Origin: an uncultured Candidatus Saccharibacteria bacterium
GTDB lineage: Bacteria > Patescibacteriota > Saccharimonadia > Saccharimonadales > Saccharimonadaceae
DNA: 16,006 nucleotides
Reading direction: 5' to 3'
Assembly: GCA_937990725.1 (NCBI GenBank)
Contig: CALKQS010000001.1
Span: 1-16,006 of the forward strand
The notes below the pieces were generated by a model, which was not told where the DNA came from, made no database searches, and was given only the letters and a program-made list of their open reading frames with translations. Positions 5,762 through 13,121 of the stretch are shown here, one piece after another. The position numbers were made by a program, and so were the translations under genes. Within the stretch, counting starts at the first letter, position 1. Every line of letters begins with the position of its first letter.

Positions 5762-7855
5762 ATGGCAACCCCCAAGGATGTCCCTCTGCAGGACTTTCGC
5801 AACATTGGTATTATTGCCCATATCGACGCCGGCAAGACGACGACGACAGAAGGTATTTTGTACCGCACCGGTATTAACCACAAGATTGGTACCGTGCGCG
5901 GTGATGATGGTGGTGCCACCACCGACTGGATGAGCCAAGAAAAAGAGCGTGGTATTACCATTACCTCTGCAGCAGTGACCTGCTTCTGGAAGGGCCACAA
6001 GATTAACATCATTGATACCCCTGGGCACATCGACTTTACCGCCGAGGTGGAGCGTAGCCTGCGTGTGCTCGACGGTGCAGTGACTGTCTTTGATGGCAAG
6101 ATGGGGGTAGAAGCCCAGAGTGAGACCGTATGGCGCCAGGCCAACAAATACGGTGTGCCACGCATCTGCTTTGTAAACAAGATCAACCAGACTGGTGGTG
6201 ACTTCTACAAGTCGATCGAGTCAATCCACAATCGCCTCAGCAAGCAGGCCTTCCCAATCCACCTGCCAATTGGCTTTGAAAAGGATGTCTGTGGTGTGGT
6301 TGATCTTATCGACATGAAGGCCTACACCTACGACGACTACACCGACCACGAGCTTAAGGTGGGTGAGATCCCAGCTGATATGCTCGACAAGGCAAAGCGA
6401 GCTCGCAGCCTGCTCGTCGAGAACGCCGTTGAAGCAGACGACGACCTGATGATGAAGTTCCTCGACGAAGGTGAGGACGCCATTACTATCGACGAGCTCA
6501 AGGCAGCGCTGCGCCAACGCGTCTTGGCTGGTGACTTCTTCTTGGTGACGGGTGGCGATGGCCGCGGTGTGATCGTCGAGAAGGTACTCGACCTGATGGT
6601 AGACTACCTGCCAAGTCCGCTCGATGTTGGTGAAATCTGGGGCAAGAACCCCAAGACTGGTGACGAGGTAAGCCGCACACCTGACGATAAGCAGCCAATG
6701 ACCGCACTGGCCTTTAAGCTGGCTGCCGACCCATTTGTTGGTAAGCTGATCTTCATCCGTGTCTACAGTGGTCGCTTGACTGCCGGTAGCTACGTCCTCA
6801 ACACAACGACAGGTGAAAAGGAGCGTGTGGGGCGCATCGTCCGGATGCATGCCGATAAGCGCGAAGAGATCGACAGTGTGGGCGCTGGTGACATTGCTGC
6901 TGTGGTGGGCCTGAAGGGCACCTTTACGGGGCATACCTTGTGCGATCAAGCGCATCCGATTGCTCTTGAGGCAATTAGCTTCCCCGAGCCACCAGTATCG
7001 ATCGCGGTGGAGCCCAAGACTAAGGCCGACCAGGAAAAGATGGGTATTGCTCTGCAGCGCCTGGCTGAGGAAGACCCAACCTTCCGCGTCTACACCGACG
7101 AAGAGACGGGCCAGACTATCATGAGCGGTATGGGTGAGCTCCACTTAGAAATTTTGATCGACCGCATGAAGCGCGAGTTCAACGTTGAGGCTAACGTTGG
7201 TGAGCCGCAAGTGGCCTACCGCGAGACCATCAAGGGCACCGCCGAGGCGCAGGGTAAGCATGCCAAGCAGTCTGGTGGTCGTGGCCAATACGGTGATGTC
7301 TGGGTGCGCTTTGAGCCGAACGAGCCAGGCAAGGGCTACGAATTCTTCGATGAAATCAAGGGTGGTGTGGTGCCACAAGAGTACCGCCCAGCTGTGCAGA
7401 AGGGTATTAAGGAGACACTCGATGGTGGTGTGATTGCTGGTTATCCAGTTGTTGACGTCAAGGCGACCTTGTACGACGGAAGCTACCACGATGTCGACTC
7501 AAGCGAGCTCGCCTTCAATCTGGCTGCTCACCTGGCTGCCCGCGAAGGTATCAAGAAGGCCAACCCAGTCTTGCTTGAGCCAGTGATGAAGGTTGAGGTG
7601 ACAACACCTGAGGAATTCATGGGTGATATCATTGGCGACCTCAATAGCCGCCGTGGCCGCATTGAGGCAATGGAAGACTTGATGGGCGGAGCGAAGCTTG
7701 TCAAGGCTATTGTGCCACTGGCAAACATGTTTGGCTACACCAGCGACATCCGCTCGATGTCGCAGGGCCGAGCTGCTAGCACGATGGAACTTGCCCATTA
7801 TGAGGAAGTTCCACCAAACGTCGCGCAGGAGATTATCGAGAAGCGCAGTAAGTAA
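5762..7855 (+). CDS. fusA: Translation elongation factor G
   Basis: The 697-residue protein has the full EF-G layout and usual length: G domain with AHIDAGKT (19-26), switch I RGITIT (63-68) and DTPGH (85-89), then domains II to V. The domain IV tip region (GIKETLDGGVIAGYPV) and the C-terminal end (SDIRSMSQGRA) are conserved. EF-G uses GTP to drive translocation and, with RRF, ribosome recycling. The G4 motif is unusual: residues 139-142 read NKIN where nearly all translational GTPases have NKxD, from codons AAC AAG ATC AAC at 6176-6187. The next residue is Gln, not the usual Arg. The ATG at 5762 has AGGAG six bases upstream. It stands alone with its own promoter and terminator rather than in an rpsL-rpsG-fusA-tuf operon. 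Confidence 0.98.
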   Translation: MATPKDVPLQDFRNIGIIAHIDAGKTTTTEGILYRTGINHKIGTVRGDDGGATTDWMSQEKERGITITSAAVTCFWKGHKINIIDTPGHIDFTAEVERSLRVLDGAVTVFDGKMGVEAQSETVWRQANKYGVPRICFVNKINQTGGDFYKSIESIHNRLSKQAFPIHLPIGFEKDVCGVVDLIDMKAYTYDDYTDHELKVGEIPADMLDKAKRARSLLVENAVEADDDLMMKFLDEGEDAITIDELKAALRQRVLAGDFFLVTGGDGRGVIVEKVLDLMVDYLPSPLDVGEIWGKNPKTGDEVSRTPDDKQPMTALAFKLAADPFVGKLIFIRVYSGRLTAGSYVLNTTTGEKERVGRIVRMHADKREEIDSVGAGDIAAVVGLKGTFTGHTLCDQAHPIALEAISFPEPPVSIAVEPKTKADQEKMGIALQRLAEEDPTFRVYTDEETGQTIMSGMGELHLEILIDRMKREFNVEANVGEPQVAYRETIKGTAEAQGKHAKQSGGRGQYGDVWVRFEPNEPGKGYEFFDEIKGGVVPQEYRPAVQKGIKETLDGGVIAGYPVVDVKATLYDGSYHDVDSSELAFNLAAHLAAREGIKKANPVLLEPVMKVEVTTPEEFMGDIIGDLNSRRGRIEAMEDLMGGAKLVKAIVPLANMFGYTSDIRSMSQGRAASTMELAHYEEVPPNVAQEIIEKRSK

Positions 7856-7874
7856 GCCTTCTTGTATTATCTCT

Positions 7875-7905
7875 ATAAAACACCTCTATTACAGGGGTGT
7901 TTTAT
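7875..7905 (+). terminator. Terminator of fusA
   Basis: ATAAAACACCTCT pairs with AGGGGTGTTTTAT in a 13-bp stem (one G-T pair) around the loop ATTAC. The TTTTAT arm supplies the U-rich side, and the A-rich 5' arm could also stop transcription from the other strand. Confidence 0.85.
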
Positions 7906-7941
7906 TATCTTGTCTCAGCGCGAGGAATGGTGAATAGTACG

Positions 7942-7969
7942 CAAAAGCCGACGTATATGCCGGCTTTTG
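7942..7969 (-). terminator. Terminator of hsp20
   Basis: CAAAAGCCG pairs with CGGCTTTTG in a 9-bp stem with a 10-base loop, 23 bases beyond the hsp20 stop. The symmetric A and T ends would let it act on both strands. It stands tail to tail with the fusA terminator. Confidence 0.75.
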
Positions 7970-7992
7970 TTGGCGCAAGGCTATGGCTCGTA

Positions 7993-8433
7993 CTACTTTT
8001 TCGTTTTCTTGTCGTGCTTGGTTATTTTCTTGACGGCAATTTTTTGCGGCGCAGGTAGTGGCTTGAGTGGTACCGTTACCCTCAAGATGCCGTCCTCCAG
8101 GTGGGCCTTAATCTGCTCAACATCGCTACCATCTGGTACCTGTACACGACGGCAGAAGCTTGTGCTGCTCTCACGAACGACATAGTTGCGCTGTTTGTCC
8201 TCGGTTTTTTCGTGCCGTTCGCCGCGGATGACGAGCGCACCATTGTCAAGGCTTACATCGAGGTCGTCCTCGGCAAAGTTCGGCACGTGTGCTTCAACAA
8301 CCAGTGTATTATCCACTGTGTAGACGTCAGTCGCGACAGCTTGGCTGAGTGTCGTGGTAAAGGGATTGTCAAACAGCTGCCGCTGCAATGCGCGCAATTC
8401 CTCAAATGGATTGTATTTTGTAAGACTACTCAT
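7993..8433 (-). CDS. Small heat shock protein, Hsp20 / alpha-crystallin family
   Basis: The 146-residue protein begins MSSLTKYNPFEELRALQ, a typical bacterial Hsp20 N-terminus. The alpha-crystallin domain spans about residues 35-130: a VDNTLVVEAHVPNF strand pair, GALVIRGERHEK, the charged loop before NYVVRESSTSFCRRV, and the end signature EDGILRVTVPL. A Lys-rich tail follows. Hsp20 proteins are ATP-independent holdases that keep unfolding proteins soluble. The ATG at 8433 is set by AAGGAGG six bases upstream. A longer in-frame extension to about 8538 crosses the promoter and is not coding. It has its own promoter and terminator. No CIRCE repeat is visible, so HrcA control is not supported. Confidence 0.95.
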   Translation of the reverse strand: MSSLTKYNPFEELRALQRQLFDNPFTTTLSQAVATDVYTVDNTLVVEAHVPNFAEDDLDVSLDNGALVIRGERHEKTEDKQRNYVVRESSTSFCRRVQVPDGSDVEQIKAHLEDGILRVTVPLKPLPAPQKIAVKKITKHDKKTKK

Positions 8434-8467
8434 AGGGTGCCTCCTTACGTGTTGCTTTTGTATTCTT

Positions 8468-8496
8468 ATCATAGCGCGGTAAATAGAACAATACAA
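8468..8496 (-). promoter_or_regulatory. hsp20 promoter
   Basis: On the minus strand TTGTAT (8496-8491) and TATGAT (8473-8468) are 17 bp apart. The transcript would start near 8461 and carry a leader of about 28 bases with AAGGAGG. The -35 shares the palindrome CAAGTACTTG (8494-8503) with the divergent importer promoter. Confidence 0.65.
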
Positions 8497-8500
8497 GTAC

Positions 8501-8529
8501 TTGCATCCGTCTAGCAAAGCGCTTATACT
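8501..8529 (+). promoter_or_regulatory. Promoter of the ABC importer operon, probably leaderless
   Basis: TTGCAT (8501-8506) and TATACT (8524-8529) are 17 bp apart. The -10 ends seven bases before the ATG at 8537, so the first cistron should have no leader and no Shine-Dalgarno site. The -35 overlaps the CAAGTACTTG palindrome shared with hsp20. Confidence 0.68.
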
Positions 8530-8536
8530 TATATGC

Positions 8537-9355
8537 ATGGCACAATCGACTCGTCAGCAACGTAGGTTCACACAGCTCAAATGGCTGAGTCTTGCTGCTG
8601 TAGCGGTAGTTTTGCTGGGCTATATGTATTGGGATGTCGAGCTGAGCCCGGCAGCCTCCACCACCAAGATGGCTGGCAGCGGCCTAGAAAAAACATTAGT
8701 GTTAGGTACCGATCCTGGCTTTAAGCCGTTTGAATATAAGCAGGGGCAAGAGATCGTTGGCTTTGATATTGACCTTGTGCGGGAGATTGCTAAGGATACA
8801 AACCGTTCGTTACAAATTGAGGAGATCGCCTTTGATGGTCTCTTGCCAGCACTACAGGCTGGGCGAATCGACCTCATTGCAGCTGGTATGACTGTCACGC
8901 CAGACCGACGCAAGAATGCTGAGTTTTCGCACACATACTATACTGCAGCGCAAAAGATAATTGTGCCAAAGACTGGCTCAACAATTGCCACCAATGATGA
9001 CCTCATTGGCAGGAGAATTGGCGTACAGCTTGGCACTACAGCCGATACGCTGGCACACAAGATTCGCGGGGCACACGTGGTGCAGCTCCAATCGACAGCT
9101 AGTGTCGTGCAAGAGCTCAGCAGTCGGCGGATCGACGCTGCCATTATGGATGATGGGCCAGCTCAGCAATACCTCGCCACAAACCCGCAGCTCGTTGCCT
9201 TGCCACGCAACCTCTCGCACGAGGATTACGCCATCGCTATCAAAAAGGGTAATAGCAAACTGCTCGCTGAGGTAAACGCTAGCATTGCCGCAATGAAGCG
9301 TGATGGCCGCTACGATAAGCTCATCAAAAAACACTTCGGAGTGGCCCGGCCATGA
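8537..9355 (+). CDS. Amino-acid ABC transporter, substrate-binding protein
   Basis: The 272-residue protein is a family 3 extracellular solute-binding protein (PBPb fold). An N-terminal hydrophobic helix at about residues 18-34 acts as signal or anchor; no lipobox cysteine follows, so it is probably held by the uncleaved helix. The domain has the usual marks: VLGTDPGFKPFEY, EIVGFDIDLVREIA, FDGLLPALQAGRIDLIAAGMT, GRRIGVQLGTTAD, and the Asp of AAIMDDGPA in the hinge region. Related proteins bind polar amino acids such as Arg, Gln or His; which one cannot be read here. The ATG at 8537 fits the leaderless promoter and excludes an upstream extension. Its TGA overlaps the permease ATG by four bases (ATGA), indicating translational coupling. 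Confidence 0.93.
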   Translation: MAQSTRQQRRFTQLKWLSLAAVAVVLLGYMYWDVELSPAASTTKMAGSGLEKTLVLGTDPGFKPFEYKQGQEIVGFDIDLVREIAKDTNRSLQIEEIAFDGLLPALQAGRIDLIAAGMTVTPDRRKNAEFSHTYYTAAQKIIVPKTGSTIATNDDLIGRRIGVQLGTTADTLAHKIRGAHVVQLQSTASVVQELSSRRIDAAIMDDGPAQQYLATNPQLVALPRNLSHEDYAIAIKKGNSKLLAEVNASIAAMKRDGRYDKLIKKHFGVARP

Positions 9356-10053
9356 ATGTGTGGGATATCCTTTTTGGCGACGAGCGCTATCTATTCTTGT
9401 GGCGCGGCCTAGAAGTGACCATCCTGCTCACCGTCTTCTCGACAATCATTGGGCTCGTGATTGGCCTGGTTGTCGCTCTCATGCAGCAGTCTGCTTGGCA
9501 ACCATTCCGCACATGCAAACTACATCGCCTCCAGCGCTGGCGGCCATGGGTGAGCTTGGCTCATGCCTACACCACGGTCATTCGTGGCACACCCGCTTTG
9601 GTGCAGCTACTCATTATGTATTACGTGGTATTTGGCTCGTACCGTGGGGTGCCAAAACTGTGGATTGCAAGCCTTGCCTTTGGTATCAACAGTGGTGCGT
9701 ATATTGCTGAGATTATTCGCGGTGGGATAGAGAGTATTGATAAGGGGCAAATCGAAGCGGCGCGCTCGCTTGGCTTGAGTCGCTGGCAAACCATGCGTTA
9801 TATCATCCTGCCTCAAGCACTCAAGCAGTCATTGCCGTCACTGATCAGCGAAGGGATTTCGCTCCTCAAGGAGACATCAGTCGTCGGCTGGATTGGTATG
9901 AACGATCTAATGCGCGGCGCTGATAATATCCGCTTCCAAACGGCCACCGCCTTTGAGTCGCTCTTCGCCGCTGCAATGATTTACCTCGCCCTCACCACGC
10001 TATTTACGTGGGTGATGAATCGAGTAGAGAGGAGGCTTAAAGCGCATGATTAA
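9352..10053 (+). CDS. Amino-acid ABC transporter, permease
   Basis: The 233-residue protein belongs to the HisM/GlnP permease family. It has about five hydrophobic helices, the family segment VIRGTPALVQLLIMYYVVF, and the cytoplasmic EAA loop GQIEAARSLGLSRWQTMRYI with the following LPQA, which docks on the ATPase. It is of normal length. The loop between the first helix and VIRGTP is unusually basic and Trp-rich (RTCKLHRLQRWRPW). As the only permease gene here, it should form a homodimer. It overlaps the binding-protein gene by four bases and the ATPase gene by eight, a tight three-gene operon. Confidence 0.93.
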   Translation: MNVWDILFGDERYLFLWRGLEVTILLTVFSTIIGLVIGLVVALMQQSAWQPFRTCKLHRLQRWRPWVSLAHAYTTVIRGTPALVQLLIMYYVVFGSYRGVPKLWIASLAFGINSGAYIAEIIRGGIESIDKGQIEAARSLGLSRWQTMRYIILPQALKQSLPSLISEGISLLKETSVVGWIGMNDLMRGADNIRFQTATAFESLFAAAMIYLALTTLFTWVMNRVERRLKAHD

Positions 10054-10774
10054 TATCAAGCAGCTCCACAAGCACTACGGCAATAATTATGTCTTGCGCG
10101 GTATTGACCTGACAATCAAACGGGGAGAGGTTGTGGTCCTCTTGGGCTCGAGTGGTGGCGGCAAGAGTACGCTGCTTCGCTGTATTAATATGATTGAGAC
10201 GCCGACAAGCGGGGAAGTATGGGTTGACGGCATTGAGATGACCAACCCAGCGACCGACCTCAACAAAGCCCGGACTGAGCTTGGCATGGTTTTTCAACAG
10301 TTTAACCTCTTTCCGCATATGACCGTACTCGAAAATATCATGCTTGCACCACTTAAGGTGCGCAAACTATCAAGAGCCAAAGCTAAGCGTCAGGCGCTTC
10401 AAATGCTCGATCTAGTTGGCCTTCGCGCCAAAGCTCAAGAATACCCGAGTCATCTCTCGGGTGGGCAAAAGCAGCGGGTAGCGATTGCCCGTGCCTTGGC
10501 AATGCAGCCAAAAGTTTTACTCTTTGATGAGCCAACGAGTGCGCTCGACCCCGAGATGGTCGACGAGGTACTAGCGGTTATTAAGCACCTTGCCGAAACA
10601 GGGATTACAATGATCGTCGTCACACACGAGATGTCGTTTGCGCGCGATGTCGCATCGCGGATTGTCTTTCTTGACGGGGGTAAGATTATTGAAGATGGTA
10701 CGCCAGCGCAGGTCATTAATCACTCCACCCAGCCAAAGGTTCGCACCTTTTTCGCTGCACTCAGTAATAATTGA
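10046..10774 (+). CDS. Amino-acid ABC transporter, ATP-binding protein
   Basis: The 242-residue protein has every ABC ATPase motif: Walker A GSSGGGKST (34-42), Q-loop Gln84 in MVFQQFNLFP, signature LSGGQ (137-141), Walker B LLFDEPTS (from 158), D-loop SALD (165-168) and the switch His194 in VVTHEMSFA. Overall it matches the GlnQ/HisP polar amino-acid class. It powers import as a dimer under the permease pair. GGAGG lies about ten bases before the ATG, inside the end of the permease gene. No terminator is visible before the next promoter at 10787, so some readthrough into the DUF4253 gene is possible. Confidence 0.96.
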   Translation: MINIKQLHKHYGNNYVLRGIDLTIKRGEVVVLLGSSGGGKSTLLRCINMIETPTSGEVWVDGIEMTNPATDLNKARTELGMVFQQFNLFPHMTVLENIMLAPLKVRKLSRAKAKRQALQMLDLVGLRAKAQEYPSHLSGGQKQRVAIARALAMQPKVLLFDEPTSALDPEMVDEVLAVIKHLAETGITMIVVTHEMSFARDVASRIVFLDGGKIIEDGTPAQVINHSTQPKVRTFFAALSNN

Positions 10775-10786
10775 TACATCCCTCTA

Positions 10787-10795
10787 TGCTATAAT
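10787..10795 (+). promoter_or_regulatory. Extended -10 promoter before the DUF4253 gene
   Basis: TGCTATAAT is an extended -10 identical to that of fusA. The transcript would start near 10802 and overlap the Shine-Dalgarno AAGGAGGA at 10802-10809, so the leader is very short. No good -35 is seen at 17 bp. Confidence 0.55.
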
Positions 10796-10814
10796 ACGCC
10801 TAAGGAGGAATAGT

Positions 10815-11579
10815 ATGTCAGATGCAATACAGCGATTCAAAACACTCTTTGCTGGGAGCGATGTCGACTACGTAGAATGCGAAGTCGTTAATGCCACGCA
10901 GCACTATCTACAGTTACGCGAGCAAGGTAAGCACGAGGGCTTCACGCCTGTGATTGTGACGCTCGATGACCTCATCCTAGATGAGATAGCGGAAGGCCTA
11001 GAGAACGCTGGCGTCCAGACAGTCCCCGAGCTTGTGCGGCGCACCATGGAAGCATCGCAGGCAGTTGATATACCAGCCTTCTTTGCTCACGTTGCGCAAG
11101 AGCTGCCAGCTGAAACAGCGAAAAAGGCTCAGCGCGTTTCTAGTGTAGATGATTATTTTGCGCCGGGCTTCTCGGCGTCGCCTGATGACGATGACCCTAC
11201 GACAGTTGACTTCATCAGCCCGCTCCAGGCAGATAGCGACAATCCGGTTATTATTATCAAACTACCAACCACAGTGCCGTATGAGGCACTCGCTTACCTC
11301 TGTATGGGTGGCTGGAATGATTGTCCCGAGCCAGCCATCCAGGTGGCGGTATCGCGCTATTGGTATGAGAAGTACGGTGCTGTGCCTGCCGCTATCAGCC
11401 ATGATACTGTTGAGTATTACGTTGAGCATCCACCACAGACCGATGCCGATGCTAAGGCGGTTGCCGTTGAGCTCTTCTATTTTTCATATGGCGATGCAGT
11501 TTATCAAGGGTCGGAGACCTTCGAAGCGTTGGCAAATCAAGTATATGGCAGTCGACAGTGGTATGTTTGGTGGGACTAG
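10815..11579 (+). CDS. DUF4253-like protein, unknown function
   Basis: The 254-residue soluble protein has an acidic, low-complexity middle (SPDDDDPTTVD around residues 116-126). The C-terminal half fits my memory of DUF4253: a W-N-D-C region, SRYWYEKYGAVPAAISHD, EYYVEHPPQTDADAKAVAVE, an aromatic FYFSYGDAVYQG stretch, and a terminal SRQWYVWWD. The domain's biochemical role is not established. The N-terminal part (about 1-110) is not recognised. ATG at 10815 is fixed by AAGGAGGA. It has its own extended -10 promoter between the importer and tuf, and no clear terminator follows. Assignment rests on pattern recall and should be treated as probable. Confidence 0.78.
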   Translation: MSDAIQRFKTLFAGSDVDYVECEVVNATQHYLQLREQGKHEGFTPVIVTLDDLILDEIAEGLENAGVQTVPELVRRTMEASQAVDIPAFFAHVAQELPAETAKKAQRVSSVDDYFAPGFSASPDDDDPTTVDFISPLQADSDNPVIIIKLPTTVPYEALAYLCMGGWNDCPEPAIQVAVSRYWYEKYGAVPAAISHDTVEYYVEHPPQTDADAKAVAVELFYFSYGDAVYQGSETFEALANQVYGSRQWYVWWD

Positions 11580-11583
11580 CTAC

Positions 11584-11612
11584 TTTACTTTTTTGCCACC
11601 GCACCCTATAAT
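11584..11612 (+). promoter_or_regulatory. tuf promoter
   Basis: TTTACT (11584-11589) and TATAAT (11607-11612) are 17 bp apart, the same two hexamers and spacing as at infA. The transcript would start near 11619 and give a leader of about 92 bases. Confidence 0.68.
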
Positions 11613-11619
11613 AAATCCT

Positions 11620-11673
11620 AACGCGCGACGCGTTTTGTCGTAGTGTCTCTACTCCGGCAAGTAGCTCGCGTCG
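11620..11673 (+). promoter_or_regulatory. tuf leader with competing hairpins
   Basis: AACGCG-CGA-CGCGTT (11620-11634) can form a 6-bp hairpin at the extreme 5' end of the transcript. The same bases CGACGCG (11626-11632) can pair instead with CGCGTCG (11667-11673), enclosing a second small hairpin CTACT/AGTAG (11649-11664). The two states exclude each other. This is seen as complementarity only; a regulatory role is inferred. Confidence 0.35.
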
Positions 11674-11710
11674 TACCAAATATTAACATAAGTAAGGAGT
11701 ACTTACCTAC

Positions 11711-12895
11711 ATGGCAGATTTCGATCGAAGTAAGCCACACATTAACGTTGGTACTATGGGTCACGTCGACCACGGTAAAACAACGTTAACGGCTGCCATC
11801 ACTCACGTGTTGGCAAAGCGTCTTCCAAGCGATGTAAACAAGCCTCGCAACTACGAAGACATCGACAACGCTCCTGAGGAGAAGCAACGCGGTATTACCA
11901 TCGCCAGCTCCCACCAGGAATACGAGTCGGAGAAGCGCCACTACGCGCACGTTGACATGCCAGGTCACGCCGACTATGTCAAGAACATGATTACTGGTGC
12001 CGCTCAGATTGACGGTGCTGTGCTGGTGGTTGCCGCCAACGACGGTCCATTGCCACAGACACGCGAGCACGTGCTGCTTGCTCACCAGGTTGGTGTGCCA
12101 AAGATCGTCGTCTTCCTCAACAAGATGGACTTGGCTGACCCAGAGTTGGTTGAGCTGGTTGAGATGGACGTCCGCGAGCTGCTCACCAAGAACGGCTACG
12201 ATGGCGACAACGCACCAATCATCAAGGGTTCTGCCACCAAGGCGCTCGAGGGCGACACTGAGGCAGAGGACGCCGTGATGGAGCTGGTGGCTGCTATGGA
12301 CGACTACTTCGAGTTGCCTCAGCGCGACCTCGACAAGCCATTCTTGATGCCAATCGAGGATGTCTTCTCGATCAAGGGTCGTGGTACAGTTGCAACTGGC
12401 CGTATCGAGCAGGGTGTCATCAAGATCAACGACCCAGTAGAGATTGTTGGTCTTAAGCCAACTCAGACCTCTGTTGTGACTGGTGTCGAAGCCTTCAAGA
12501 AGAGCCTCGACCAAGGTCAGGCAGGTGACAACGCTGGTCTGTTGCTGCGCGGTATCGAGCGCACCCAGATCGAGCGCGGTCAGGTGATTGTCGCTCCAGG
12601 CACACTCACCCCACACACCGAGTTTGAGGCGGAAGTCTACATCCTCAAGAAGGAAGAGGGTGGCCGCCACACACCATTCAGCAAGGGCTACAAGCCACAG
12701 TTCTACTTCCGCACAACGGACGTGACTGGCGAGATTGAGCTCCCTGCCGACAAGGAAATGGTGATGCCAGGCGACCAAGTGACCTTCAAGGTGACCTTGA
12801 ACGCCCCAATCGCTATGGACAAGGGTCAAGACTTCGCTATCCGCGAAGGTGGCCGCACAGTCGGTGCCGGTGTTGTGACCAACATCGTCAAGTAG
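11711..12895 (+). CDS. tuf: Translation elongation factor Tu
   Basis: The 394-residue protein has the full EF-Tu layout: G1 GHVDHGKT (17-24), switch region QRGITI (59-64), DMPGH (82-86), G4 NKMD (137-140), G5 GSAT, beta-barrel domain II, and domain III ending GGRTVGAGVV. It delivers aminoacyl-tRNA to the ribosome with GTP. Two differences from the usual sequence stand out: QRGITIASSH replaces ARGITINTSH, and Met83 replaces the near-universal Cys of DCPGH. AAGGAG lies 11 bases before the ATG, which is long spacing. It has its own promoter and terminator and is separated from fusA by about 3.9 kb of unrelated genes. Confidence 0.98.
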   Translation: MADFDRSKPHINVGTMGHVDHGKTTLTAAITHVLAKRLPSDVNKPRNYEDIDNAPEEKQRGITIASSHQEYESEKRHYAHVDMPGHADYVKNMITGAAQIDGAVLVVAANDGPLPQTREHVLLAHQVGVPKIVVFLNKMDLADPELVELVEMDVRELLTKNGYDGDNAPIIKGSATKALEGDTEAEDAVMELVAAMDDYFELPQRDLDKPFLMPIEDVFSIKGRGTVATGRIEQGVIKINDPVEIVGLKPTQTSVVTGVEAFKKSLDQGQAGDNAGLLLRGIERTQIERGQVIVAPGTLTPHTEFEAEVYILKKEEGGRHTPFSKGYKPQFYFRTTDVTGEIELPADKEMVMPGDQVTFKVTLNAPIAMDKGQDFAIREGGRTVGAGVVTNIVK

Positions 12896-12920
12896 TTTGC
12901 AAAAGTACTCGCAAACTCAC

Positions 12921-12949
12921 AAAATACCTCCCACAGGGGAGGTATTTTT
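12921..12949 (+). terminator. Terminator of tuf
   Basis: AAAATACCTCCC pairs perfectly with GGGAGGTATTTT in a 12-bp stem around ACAG, followed by T. A second 7-bp pair, AGTTTGC/GCAAACT (12894-12917), overlaps the tuf stop codon just before it. Confidence 0.9.
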
Positions 12950-13068
12950 GTCTTCCAACAAAACGATCAGTGCCGCTATAAACTTATAAGATACATAGCC
13001 CCGCGAGGTATGCTATGAAGTGCAGCACCACACGCATCCAGTAAAAGGTAGTTTAGCCAGGCACATAA

Positions 13069-13097
13069 AAAAGAGTGATAGCAGCTATCACTCTTTT
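13069..13097 (-). terminator. Terminator of rpsJ, bidirectional form
   Basis: AAAAGAGTGATAG pairs perfectly with CTATCACTCTTTT in a 13-bp stem with a CAG loop. It lies 24 bases beyond the rpsJ stop and has A and T runs on both sides. Confidence 0.88.
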
Positions 13098-13121
13098 CTT
13101 AGGTGCTTCTATAGCAACAAG

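Noticed and set aside
6221..7144. Long open frame antisense to fusA (about 307 codons)
   Set aside because: Same reason: it lies wholly within fusA, which is certain, and its translation has no domain character.
8434..8536. CIRCE heat-shock operator upstream of hsp20
   Set aside because: I looked for the TTAGCACTC-N9-GAGTGCTAA inverted repeat and did not find it.
8434..8538. N-terminal extension of hsp20
   Set aside because: It crosses the hsp20 promoter and leader; AAGGAGG before the ATG at 8433 and family alignment set the start there.
8537..8640. Lipoprotein signal on the solute-binding protein
   Set aside because: No cysteine follows the N-terminal hydrophobic helix, so there is no lipobox.
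11786..12829. Long open frame antisense to tuf (about 347 codons)
   Set aside because: It mirrors the strong codon bias of tuf, has no ribosome site or recognisable domain, and its translation looks like low-information antisense (Leu, Val, His and Trp rich).
13015..13044. Nine-residue frame MKCSTTRIQ between tuf and rpsJ
   Set aside because: It lacks a convincing promoter or ribosome site and has no downstream gene on that strand to act as a leader peptide for.
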